Source: an uncultured Mycoplasmatota bacterium
Lineage (GTDB): Bacteria; Bacillota_I; Bacilli_A; RF39; UBA660
NCBI GenBank assembly: GCA_900546055.1
Contig: URBG01000021.1
Coordinates: 1 to 22,756, forward strand
DNA length: 22,756 nt
Reading direction: 5' to 3'
Shown: in pieces, positions 6,075 through 13,253 of the stretch
Numbering within the stretch: position 1 is the first letter of the stretch
Layout of the letters: each line of letters starts with the position of its first letter
Notes under the pieces: model-generated
Told to the model about the DNA's origin: nothing
Seen by the model: only the letters and a program-made list of their open reading frames with translations
Database searches by the model: none
Position numbers and translations under genes: made by a program

Positions 6075-6764
6075 ATGAGATTTTTAAGAAGCTTATTTAA
6101 GGACTTTTATATTTTTACTGCTTCTTATTCAAACAACGTCTTTCCTGATCCTTTAACAAAAGAGGAAGAAGAAATGTATATTGAAAAGGCTAACATGGGA
6201 GACAGTGATGCCAGGAATAAACTAATTGAACACAATCTTCGTTTAGTGGCACATATTGTTAAAAAATATGACCACCGAAAAGAAGACATTGATGATTTAA
6301 TAAGCATTGGAACAATTGGTTTAATTAAGGGCGTTGACAGCTATTCATTTAAGCATAAAACAAGGTTAACTACTTACTGCGCTAGATGCATCGAAAATGA
6401 AATCTTAATGCATTTTAGAAGTGATAAAAAAAATAATAAAAACATTAGTATTGATGAAGGTGTTGGCTTTGATAAGGAAGGAAATGTTATTACTTTTTTA
6501 GACATATTAAAAACCCCAAAACCAGATTTTGCTTTGGATATTCATAATCAAGATAGTTTAAATCTTTTGAAAGAGTACTTTACGGTTTTAACTGAACGTG
6601 AGAAAGACATAATTATTAAGAGATATGGCCTTGATGGAAATGATGAAATTACGCAAAAGGAAATTGCGAAAGAACTTGGGATTTCTAGGAGTTATGTTTC
6701 AAGAATTGAAAAAAGAGCTTTAACAAAAATTCTAAGGGAATTTATTAAAAACAATAAACAATAA
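6075..6764 (+). CDS. sigK: RNA polymerase sporulation sigma factor, SigK type
   Basis: 229 residues. Sigma-K directs late mother-cell transcription during endospore formation. The protein shows the sigma-E/K region 2 signature LIEHNLRLVAHIVKKY, then DDLISIGTIGLIKG and YCARCIENEILMHFRS. Region 4 has LTEREKDIIIKRYGL and a helix-turn-helix EIAKELGISRSYVSRIEKRA. The N-terminus MRFLRSLFKDFYIFTAS is hydrophobic/basic and aligns with the pro-sequence that SpoIVFB removes before YxxN in pro-sigma-K; processing after S17 is predicted. The ATG at 6075 (or GTG at 6072) follows AGGAG; an upstream ATG at 6015 lacks a ribosome site. The gene is intact, without a skin-type insertion. A CATA-type -10 lies upstream, as expected for sigma-E/K control. 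Confidence 0.92.
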   Translation: MRFLRSLFKDFYIFTASYSNNVFPDPLTKEEEEMYIEKANMGDSDARNKLIEHNLRLVAHIVKKYDHRKEDIDDLISIGTIGLIKGVDSYSFKHKTRLTTYCARCIENEILMHFRSDKKNNKNISIDEGVGFDKEGNVITFLDILKTPKPDFALDIHNQDSLNLLKEYFTVLTEREKDIIIKRYGLDGNDEITQKEIAKELGISRSYVSRIEKRALTKILREFIKNNKQ

Positions 6765-6788
6765 AGGCAGAAATAAATCTGCCTTTTT
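6763..6788 (+). terminator. sigK terminator
   Basis: AAAGGCAGA/TCTGCCTTT stem (6763-6771 with 6778-6786), 6-nt loop, then T5. It begins inside the sigK stop codon and ends at the stop of the convergent L,D-transpeptidase gene, so it may work in both directions. Confidence 0.85.
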
Positions 6789-7350
6789 AATTGGTTTTAA
6801 TTAAAATATATGGATTGCTTTCTAGTTTTAACCAATTTAAAATATATTTAATATTTTCCTCGGTAGTAGCAATACAACCAGAGGTATAGTCCTTGGTTTT
6901 AACGTGCAAGAAAATGGCAGAGCCTTTATTATTACCTTTATTTAATTCATCATATTGATCTATTGTGTTGTACTCAATAATGAAGCCTAGTTTATATTCA
7001 TCGTAGTCAATAAGGTGTTCCGCGCTGTTATAATCCTTTATATTTTCTTTATCGGCCTCAACCCATTTATTGTAATATGAAGACATGGGATCATCTACCC
7101 AATAACTATTATCGGTAATTGTTAAATATGGATAATCAGTATTTGGTTTTATAGTTCCAAAAGCAAACCCTAATTTAAAAAGTCCTAGTGGTGTTTTAAA
7201 GTCTCCTTCTCTTTTATTGGTTGTTGCTCCATTTTTTCCAATAGCAACATCGGTTAAAACCTTTTCTGTTTGCCAACCATCATTCCATATTTTAAGTTCG
7301 ATTGTTGGTGTTTCTTCGATGTTTACAGTAATTAATTGTTTGATATTCAT
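6787..7350 (-). CDS. L,D-transpeptidase catalytic-domain protein (YkuD/ErfK-like)
   Basis: 187 residues. The C-terminal part contains the L,D-transpeptidase active site: SAIFLHV with H149, then TSGCIA with the nucleophile C159. Such enzymes make 3-3 peptidoglycan cross-links or attach proteins to the wall. The N-terminal part (IGKNGATTNKREGDFKTPLG, residues 38-57) matches the substrate-binding strand region of the COG3786-like branch. There is no signal peptide, so activity in the mother cell or another exit route must be assumed. The ATG at 7350 follows GGAGGTAAAT; an upstream TTG overlaps that site. A sigma-E-like promoter (7366-7394), the neighbouring sigK and the sporulation role of B. 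subtilis YkuD suggest spore cortex or coat work. Confidence 0.85.
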   Translation of the reverse strand: MNIKQLITVNIEETPTIELKIWNDGWQTEKVLTDVAIGKNGATTNKREGDFKTPLGLFKLGFAFGTIKPNTDYPYLTITDNSYWVDDPMSSYYNKWVEADKENIKDYNSAEHLIDYDEYKLGFIIEYNTIDQYDELNKGNNKGSAIFLHVKTKDYTSGCIATTEENIKYILNWLKLESNPYILIKTN

Positions 7351-7365
7351 ATTTACCTCCAATTA

Positions 7366-7394
7366 AATATATGAAGATGAAATTTAAATATCAA
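7366..7394 (-). promoter_or_regulatory. Sigma-E-like promoter of the L,D-transpeptidase gene
   Basis: On the minus strand TGATATT (7388-7394) is followed after 14 bp by CATATATT (7366-7373). This fits the mother-cell sigma-E consensus kmATATT-N14-CATACAnT at 6 of 7 and 6 of 7 defined positions. No sigma-A promoter is visible in the same gap. Confidence 0.5.
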
Positions 7395-7395
7395 A

Positions 7396-7420
7396 GAAAA
7401 AACTGCTATAAGCAGTTTCT
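7396..7420 (-). terminator. ileS terminator
   Basis: AAACTGC/GCAGTTT stem (7401-7407 with 7413-7419), 5-nt loop and T6 on the minus strand, about 75 bp after the ileS stop codon. Confidence 0.8.
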
Positions 7421-7495
7421 AATAGTTTAATATGCCATAATGTATTATCATATTAACTTTAATTAATTGTTTAAGATTTTATACTTTTAAATGCT

Positions 7496-10225
7496 CTAAT
7501 ATTTTTCATTTACTACTTCATGACATCTTGGACAGATATTATCAGTAATATCTAATTCATCAAAGTAGTTCCAACATCTTTCACATCTAACGCCATTAAA
7601 TTTGCTTACTTCTACTTCACAATAGTCATATTTATTTAAATCGTTAGTACTCATAACAACATCTGAAACGATTAATAGTTGTTTTAAGTTTGGTAATATT
7701 GGTGTTAAAGTTTCTTTATCTTCTTCTCTTAAATGAAGATATACTTTAGCTTCTAATGATTTACCAATGATTTTTTCATTACGAGCTTCTTCTAAAGCTT
7801 TGTAAACATCATCTTTTATATTAAAGAATATACTCCATAATTCTAAGATATCTTCTTCATCTTTATACGTTACAATCTCTGGGAAAGTTTCAAGATGAAC
7901 GCTTTCTTCTTTAGTCCCTGGAAGTAATTTATAAACTTCTTCACTAGTATATGGTAAAATCGGAGCCATTAATCTAATTAAGGCATAAAGATTTTCATAT
8001 AAAACGGTTTGAACACTACGTCTTTCTATACTGTCACTTTTATTAATATAAAGAATATCTTTGGTGAAGTCCAAATAGAAGTTTGATAATGATGATACAT
8101 AGTTATTAATTAATTTATAAATTTCATCAAAATCGTATTCATCATAGTTTTCTCTAATATCTTTAGTTAGCTTGTTTAAAAGAATCATCATATATTTATC
8201 AGCTTTAGGCATTTTATCATATGAAATCTTATCTTTGTTTGGATCAAAGTCAAATAAGTTTCCTAACATAAAGCGGTAAGTATTTCTAATTTTACGATAG
8301 CTTTCTTTAACTTGGGCTAATAACTCATCACTAAATCTAACATCCTCAGTAAAGTCAACACTTGCAGCCCAAAGTCTTAAGATATCAGCACCGTGTTTAT
8401 CAACAACATCCATTGGAGCAACAACGTTACCAACGCTCTTACTCATTTTAAGGCCTTTTCCATCTAAAACGAAACCACTTGATAATAGTTTTTTATAAGG
8501 GCTTTTGCCTTCAGAAGCTACACTACAAATTAATGATGAATTAAACCAACCACGATATTGGTCAGAACCTTCAAGGTAAATATCAGCTGGGAAACTCATA
8601 TTTCTTTCTAGTAAAACTGAAGCAAATGAAGAGCCTGAATCGAACCAAACATCCATGATATCAGTTTCTTTGGTAAAGTTGCCATTTGGGCTATGCTCAT
8701 TAGTATATCCCTTTGGCAATAACTCTTTAGCGTCGTGCTCAAACCAATAATTTGAACCATGCTCTCTAAATAATTTAGAAACATGCATCATTACATCATA
8801 GTCAACGATTTCGGTTCCATCTTCATTATAGAAAATTGGAATTGGTACACCCCAAGCTCTTTGTCTTGAAATACACCAGTCTCCACGACCTTCAATCATA
8901 TTGCGAATTCTTGTCTTACCCCATTCGGTATGAAACGCAATATTTTCATCGATTTCTTTCAGAAGATCTTCTCTTATTTTATCAAGGCTACAGAACCATT
9001 GTTTAGTAGCTCTAAAAATAATTGGTTTTTTAGTACGCCAATCATGTGGATATGAGTGGGTAATAAATTTTAATTTTAATAAGTAGCCATTTTCGTCTAA
9101 CCATGTGGTGATTTCTTTATTTGCATCTTCAAAGAATAGGCCATTAAACATGCCAGAGTCTTCATTCAAAACTCCATGATCATCAACACCGTTAACCATT
9201 GGAAGATTATTATTGCGACCAACGATAAAGTCATCTTCACCATAGGCAGGAGCTGTATGAACAAGTCCAGTTCCAGCTTCTAAATTAACATGATGACCAA
9301 TAACAACAGGGCTTACTCTATCCATGAATGGATGCTTATAAGTAAGGCCAACTAAATCAGTTCCTTTGCATGTCTTTTCTACCTTGTAACTTTCAAAGCC
9401 AAATTCCTCCATCAATGGTTTAACTAACTGGCTAGCAATTACATAGTTTGTATTGTTTACGTTTACCTTTGAATATTCAAGTTCTTCACCAACGCAAACA
9501 GCGGTATTACCAGGAAGCGTCCAAGGGGTTGTAGTCCAGATAACTAGATTGTCCCCATTTTGAACAAAATCATTTCCCTCTTCCACTTTGAAAGCAACAT
9601 ATACTGAAGGATCTTTACGATCTTTGTATTCTATTTCAGCTTCAGCTAAAGCAGTTTCACTACTTGGTGACCAATAAACAGGTTTTAAGCCTTTAAAGAA
9701 TAAACCTTTTTTAGCCATTTTAGCAAAAACCTCAATTTGCTTAGCTTCATATTCATTGGTTAAAGTAATATATGGATTATTCCAGTCACCAATGATGTTT
9801 AACCTTATAAAGTCTGACTTTTGTTTTTCGACTTGCTTTAAAGCATACTCTTTACATAGTGCACGATAATCAGCTGCCTTCATTTCTTTACGTTTAACGC
9901 CATTATTAGCCATTGCTTGTTCGATTGGAAGACCATGGGTATCCCAACCAGGAACAAAGTCAACGTAATAGCCTTCCATCATTTTTGAACGATTGATAAA
10001 ATCTTTTAGAACTTTTTGAAAAGCATGACCAATATGAATGTTACCATTCGCATATGGTGGGCCATCGTGCAGGACAAATGGCTTATTACTTTTGTGTTTA
10101 TTTTTGATTTTTTCATATAAATCCATTTCTTCCCAATTTGTTCTTTGTAATTTTTCATTTTCTGGTAAATTGCCACGCATTTTAAATTCTGTTTGTGGCA
10201 TTAATAGTGTGTCTTTGTAATCCAT
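7496..10225 (-). CDS. ileS: Isoleucyl-tRNA synthetase
   Basis: 909 residues, the usual length of bacterial IleRS. It charges tRNA-Ile and hydrolyses Val-tRNA-Ile in an inserted CP1 editing domain. Visible marks: class I HIGH motif at 64-67 (PPYANGNIHIGHA), editing-domain TTTPWTLPGN (231-240), WFDSGSS (527-533), KMSKS at 593-597, and a C-terminal zinc finger C881-x2-C884 with C898-x2-C901. The zinc finger places it in the bacterial-type (mupirocin-sensitive-like) group. The start at 10225 has AGAAGGAGAG upstream. Expression is set by a full T-box leader with an AUC specifier. It follows divIVA on the same strand, the common Firmicutes order sepF-divIVA-ileS. Confidence 0.98.
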   Translation of the reverse strand: MDYKDTLLMPQTEFKMRGNLPENEKLQRTNWEEMDLYEKIKNKHKSNKPFVLHDGPPYANGNIHIGHAFQKVLKDFINRSKMMEGYYVDFVPGWDTHGLPIEQAMANNGVKRKEMKAADYRALCKEYALKQVEKQKSDFIRLNIIGDWNNPYITLTNEYEAKQIEVFAKMAKKGLFFKGLKPVYWSPSSETALAEAEIEYKDRKDPSVYVAFKVEEGNDFVQNGDNLVIWTTTPWTLPGNTAVCVGEELEYSKVNVNNTNYVIASQLVKPLMEEFGFESYKVEKTCKGTDLVGLTYKHPFMDRVSPVVIGHHVNLEAGTGLVHTAPAYGEDDFIVGRNNNLPMVNGVDDHGVLNEDSGMFNGLFFEDANKEITTWLDENGYLLKLKFITHSYPHDWRTKKPIIFRATKQWFCSLDKIREDLLKEIDENIAFHTEWGKTRIRNMIEGRGDWCISRQRAWGVPIPIFYNEDGTEIVDYDVMMHVSKLFREHGSNYWFEHDAKELLPKGYTNEHSPNGNFTKETDIMDVWFDSGSSFASVLLERNMSFPADIYLEGSDQYRGWFNSSLICSVASEGKSPYKKLLSSGFVLDGKGLKMSKSVGNVVAPMDVVDKHGADILRLWAASVDFTEDVRFSDELLAQVKESYRKIRNTYRFMLGNLFDFDPNKDKISYDKMPKADKYMMILLNKLTKDIRENYDEYDFDEIYKLINNYVSSLSNFYLDFTKDILYINKSDSIERRSVQTVLYENLYALIRLMAPILPYTSEEVYKLLPGTKEESVHLETFPEIVTYKDEEDILELWSIFFNIKDDVYKALEEARNEKIIGKSLEAKVYLHLREEDKETLTPILPNLKQLLIVSDVVMSTNDLNKYDYCEVEVSKFNGVRCERCWNYFDELDITDNICPRCHEVVNEKY

Positions 10226-10247
10226 AATATCTCTCTCCTTCTAAACG

Positions 10248-10457
10248 TCAAAAAACTCCTCCTGATTAAGGACGAGCTTTGCCGCGGTACCACCTTACTT
10301 TATAAAATATACACCTCTATAACTATAACGCGTAACCGTTCTTTCCTACTTTTATTTCAAAAAGAAACATCAAGAGTGATCTATATATTAAATGTTTATT
10401 AGTTTTCACCAACCACTAACTCTCTTTCAAAACTATTTTAATATACCGTCTCTATCA
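10248..10457 (-). promoter_or_regulatory. T-box riboswitch of ileS (isoleucine)
   Basis: On the minus strand the T-box sequence AAGGTGGTACCGCGGC (10281-10296) is followed by an imperfect terminator stem (CTCGTCCT with AGGAGGAG) and T6 (10250-10276). The long stem I upstream has the AGAGAG and GGTGAAAACTAA distal-loop features. The specifier is ATC at 10378-10380 (AGATCACTC). The variable base in TGGT pairs with the A discriminator of tRNA-Ile. Uncharged tRNA-Ile would stabilise the antiterminator and switch ileS on. No clear promoter precedes it, so divIVA read-through may supply RNA. Confidence 0.93.
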
Positions 10458-10463
10458 TTTGTT

Positions 10464-10922
10464 TTAAAGTTCTACTTTATCAATTTCATCAATAACTTCT
10501 AATTGCGATTCAATAATATCTTTTAAACGTCGTTTAAAGATATTAACATTTCTCTTCAAAGTTATTGCATCGTTTTCGATTCTTTCAGCCCTCATTAATG
10601 CTTCATTAACTATTCGGCTGGCGTTCTTTTTAGCATCTTCCATCATTATTTCACTTTCTCTATGAGCAGCTAATTTTAATTGGTCAGATGTTTTTTGGGC
10701 CATTAGAATAGCTCTATTTAAAGTATCTTCCATTCTTTCATATTGTTCAAGTTTTTCTCTCAAACGTTCAGTTTCGGCAAGTCTAGCTTTAAGTTCTTTG
10801 ATTTCTTTATCCTTCTTATCGATATCAGCAACCATTTTTTCAACTCTAGCAATCACCTGGTCCAGAAAAGAATTTACTTCTTCTGGGTCATAACCTCGAA
10901 GTGTACGATTAAATTTGTCCAT
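10464..10922 (-). CDS. divIVA: DivIVA-family cell division/polarity protein
   Basis: 152 residues. DivIVA binds negatively curved membrane at septa and poles and recruits other factors. The N-terminal membrane-binding region is recognised by FNRTLRGYDPEEVNSFLDQV (residues 4-23), followed by a long coiled coil (about 27-85 and 95-145). The N-terminus is short: the usual LTPLDIHNKEF segment with its membrane-inserting hydrophobic residues is reduced to MDKFNR, and no upstream in-frame start restores it. It lies 65 bp after sepF and directly before the ileS T-box. The ribosome site is AAAGGTGAGG. It could be a GpsB-like relative, but the RGYDPEEVNSFLD signature and genomic place favour DivIVA. 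Confidence 0.9.
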   Translation of the reverse strand: MDKFNRTLRGYDPEEVNSFLDQVIARVEKMVADIDKKDKEIKELKARLAETERLREKLEQYERMEDTLNRAILMAQKTSDQLKLAAHRESEIMMEDAKKNASRIVNEALMRAERIENDAITLKRNVNIFKRRLKDIIESQLEVIDEIDKVEL

Positions 10923-10951
10923 AATCTATACCTCACCTTTTGGTGCTACAT

Positions 10952-10980
10952 ATTGTAACACAAATTTCCATTTTTTTAAA
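10952..10980 (-). promoter_or_regulatory. Possible divIVA promoter
   Basis: TGTTACAAT on the minus strand gives an extended -10 (TACAAT at 10952-10957); a weak TTTAAA lies 17 bp upstream. It sits in the 65-bp gap after sepF. Confidence 0.35.
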
Positions 10981-10987
10981 GCTTTTT

Positions 10988-11386
10988 TTACCACTCAATA
11001 TTTATATCATTGTTATCATGGATGCCTTTACCATCAGTATCACCTGTAATTTCGCCTTGAACGCTAACATTATTTGGTGCACATAAGAAAATGCCTCCAC
11101 CTATTTTTTGGATTTTTCCGTTGATAGCATAAATAGTTCCGCCTAAAAAGTCAACTATTCTTTTTGCTTGTTCTGGCGTAACTCTTTTTAGGTTAACAAC
11201 AACGGTGTTTCTCTTTTTTAAATGATCAGCAATTTGTTGTGCTTCAGAGTATGCACGTGGTTCTAAAAGTATCATTTTAGCGCCACCTTCATCATTAAGT
11301 GCCTCCTCTGATTTTATATCATAGTATTCTTCTGGTGATGAGAAAACATCTTCATCCTCACCCATTATTTTCTTCATAAAACCCAT
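10988..11386 (-). CDS. sepF: Cell division protein SepF
   Basis: 132 residues. SepF tethers FtsZ filaments to the membrane and shapes the Z-ring. The N-terminal MGFMKKIMG is the amphipathic membrane-binding helix; an acidic linker follows, then the SepF core (about 35-120) with NTVVVNLKRVTPEQAKRIVD and FLGGTIYAINGKIQKIGGGI and the FLCAP strand. The start at 11386 has AAGGAGG eight bases upstream. ylmG and ylmH, which often separate sepF from divIVA, are absent. No strong promoter was found in the 300-bp upstream gap. Confidence 0.96.
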   Translation of the reverse strand: MGFMKKIMGEDEDVFSSPEEYYDIKSEEALNDEGGAKMILLEPRAYSEAQQIADHLKKRNTVVVNLKRVTPEQAKRIVDFLGGTIYAINGKIQKIGGGIFLCAPNNVSVQGEITGDTDGKGIHDNNDINIEW

Positions 11387-11676
11387 ATTTATCCTCCTTG
11401 TAGTGACATTTTCGCACTTTACTATACTTCATTTTATCACAGATTGGATAAAAATAAAATATCTTTTTCCTCTATTTGACGAAATTAAACAAAAAGTTTG
11501 CAAAAAGATGTTTTTTTGACATAGGGTTTCTAATTATTCTATGATATTTTGGAAATTTTATGAACCTTTATATGTGGTTATCTTTGATTAATATTTTTAA
11601 TATATGCATTAGTTTCTATCGCTTTATCACCTCATATATATCATACGGGGTTTAATGGCTATTTTCTTTTCATATG
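11387..11676. other. Intergenic region between glyS and sepF
   Basis: About 290 bp without a supported gene. It must hold the sepF promoter, but only weak minus-strand -10 candidates (TATAGT near 11420, TAAAAT near 11432) are seen. A plus-strand promoter (11516-11545) is the clearest signal. A GAGGTGAT ribosome-site-like sequence on the minus strand near 11630 leads only to 13-14 codon frames. Confidence 0.5.
11516..11545 (+). promoter_or_regulatory. Orphan plus-strand promoter candidate
   Basis: Perfect TTGACA (11516-11521), 18-bp spacer, TATGAT (11540-11545). No plus-strand gene follows; a transcript would run antisense into the 3' end of glyS. It could be a small RNA promoter or a chance match in AT-rich DNA. 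Confidence 0.35.
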
Positions 11677-11696
11677 AAAAAAAGCCCATTGGACTT
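11677..11696 (-). terminator. glyS terminator
   Basis: AAGTCC/GGGCTT stem with one G-T pair (11682-11687 with 11691-11696), 3-nt loop and T7 on the minus strand. It overlaps the glyS stop codon. Confidence 0.7.
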
Positions 11697-13074
11697 AAAA
11701 TTTCATTTTATCTTTAATATAATCTACTACTTCATTTACAGGAAGTGTGATTTGTTCCATAGTATCTCTATCTCTGATAGTCACTGTTTCATTATTCATA
11801 GTTTCATCATCGATGGTTATACAGAAAGGTGTTCCAGCAACATCTTGTCTACGATATCTTTTACCAATGTTTCCGGTTTCATCGTAAGTGCACATAAATT
11901 CTTTAGATAAACTGTTATATATTTCTAAGGCTTTTTCGCTATGATGTTTTTTTACCAATGGTAATACGGCTACTTTATAAGGGGCTAAGAAAGGATGGAA
12001 GCTCATTACTTCTCTAGTTGTACCATCTTCTAAGGTCTCTTCATTATAAGCTTCAGTTAAAACAGCTAATAACATTCTATCTAAACCAACAGCTGGCTCA
12101 ATAACATATGGAATATATTTTTCATTAGTATCTGGATCTAAATATTGTAAATCCTTTTTAGAATGTTCCATGTGTCTACCTAAATCATAATCAGTACGGT
12201 CTGCTATTCCCCAAAGTTCACCCCAACCTTGTGGATATTTATATTCGATATCTGTAGTGGCTTTACTATAGAAAGATAGCTCTTCTTTTTTATGATCACG
12301 GAATCTTAAGTTTTCATCGGTTAAGCCAATTGTTTTTAAAAAGTCCATGCAATAGGTACGCCAATAATCAAACCACTTTAAATCTTCACCAGGCTTACAG
12401 AAAAATTCCATTTCCATTTGTTCAAATTCACGTTGTCTGAAGATAAAATTTCCTGGAGTGATTTCATTTCTGAAACTTTTACCAATTTGACCAATACCAA
12501 ATGGTAATTTAGCACGAGTACTTCTTTGAACATTTAAAAAGTTTACAAAAATACCTTGAGCAGTTTCTCCTCTTAAATATACTTTACTCTTAGCATCTTC
12601 AGTTACACCAATATGAGTTTCAAACAATAGATTAAATTTTCTGATAGATGTGAAATCGTTAGATCCGCATTTGGGACAAACAATTCCTTCTTTAGCAATA
12701 TATGCTTCTAATTTTTCATTGCTCCAACCATCACCAGTTTCCTCTCCACTTGTATATTCTTCAACTAACTTATCAGCACGGTGACGGCTTTTACATTTCT
12801 TACAGTCAACCAAAGGATCAGAAAAGCCTGAAACGTGTCCTGAAGCAACCCAAACTTCTGGATTCATGATGATAGCTGAATCTAGTCCATAAACGTTTGA
12901 CTTTTCTTTGATAAATTTTTGCCACCAAGCACTTTTTAAATTGTTTTTAAGTTCAACACCTAACGGTCCATAATCCCAAGTGTTTGAAAGTCCTCCATAA
13001 ATTTCACTTCCTTGAAAAATAAATCCATATTGTTTACATACAGCAGTTAATTTTTCCATTGTAACTTTTTCCAT
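11695..13074 (-). CDS. glyS: Glycyl-tRNA synthetase, dimeric one-chain type
   Basis: 459 residues, class II synthetase of the alpha-2 type (as in Staphylococcus and Mycoplasma), not the alpha2-beta2 GlyQ/GlyS type. Marks: GLSNTWDYGPLGVELKNNLK (28-47); a zinc site C91-x2-C94 and C133-x2-C136; motif 2 FRNEITPGNFIFRQREFEQM (201-220); and motif 3 in the EPAVGLDRMLLAVL segment. The C-terminal anticodon-binding domain spans roughly residues 350-459 (VAVLPLVKKH onward). The start at 13074 is preceded by AAAGGAAGAG. It has its own promoter and a glycine T-box leader. Confidence 0.97.
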   Translation of the reverse strand: MEKVTMEKLTAVCKQYGFIFQGSEIYGGLSNTWDYGPLGVELKNNLKSAWWQKFIKEKSNVYGLDSAIIMNPEVWVASGHVSGFSDPLVDCKKCKSRHRADKLVEEYTSGEETGDGWSNEKLEAYIAKEGIVCPKCGSNDFTSIRKFNLLFETHIGVTEDAKSKVYLRGETAQGIFVNFLNVQRSTRAKLPFGIGQIGKSFRNEITPGNFIFRQREFEQMEMEFFCKPGEDLKWFDYWRTYCMDFLKTIGLTDENLRFRDHKKEELSFYSKATTDIEYKYPQGWGELWGIADRTDYDLGRHMEHSKKDLQYLDPDTNEKYIPYVIEPAVGLDRMLLAVLTEAYNEETLEDGTTREVMSFHPFLAPYKVAVLPLVKKHHSEKALEIYNSLSKEFMCTYDETGNIGKRYRRQDVAGTPFCITIDDETMNNETVTIRDRDTMEQITLPVNEVVDYIKDKMKF

Positions 13075-13099
13075 AATCTCTTCCTTTCTAAATATAAAA

Positions 13100-13216
13100 A
13101 AGAATTCCCCTAGATTGTAAGGACGAGTTTTCCCGCGGTTCCACCTTACTTATTCTAGAAGAATCCCTTAAAATACATGACTCCGGGTTTCCAAGCCCAT
13201 CATTGCCTCTAAATAT
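13100..13216 (-). promoter_or_regulatory. Compact T-box riboswitch of glyS (glycine)
   Basis: On the minus strand AAGGTGGAACCGCGGG (13132-13147) is the T-box sequence; the A after TGG fits the U discriminator of tRNA-Gly. An ATTCT/AGAAT hairpin in front resembles stem III. A run of T follows a weak terminator stem near 13100-13125. Only about 70 nt lie between the predicted start of transcription and the T-box, much less than the roughly 100-nt stem I of known glycine T-boxes, and the AGAGAG/GGTG distal motifs are missing. A GGC specifier could be at 13205-13207 or 13195-13197. Confidence 0.85.
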
Positions 13217-13222
13217 ATTTAC

Positions 13223-13251
13223 ATTTTATTCTTTTTTTTGTGAATTGTCAA
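13223..13251 (-). promoter_or_regulatory. glyS promoter
   Basis: TTGACA (13246-13251), 17-bp spacer, TAAAAT (13223-13228) on the minus strand. The -35 box begins right after the stop codon of the HA-repeat gene. Confidence 0.8.
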
Positions 13252-13253
13252 GT

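Noticed and set aside
11580..11640. Minus-strand GAGGTGAT followed by a short frame (IETNAYIKNINQR)
   Set aside because: Codons look protein-like, but the triplet at start distance is ATA and only 13-14 codons follow; too short to call even as a remnant.
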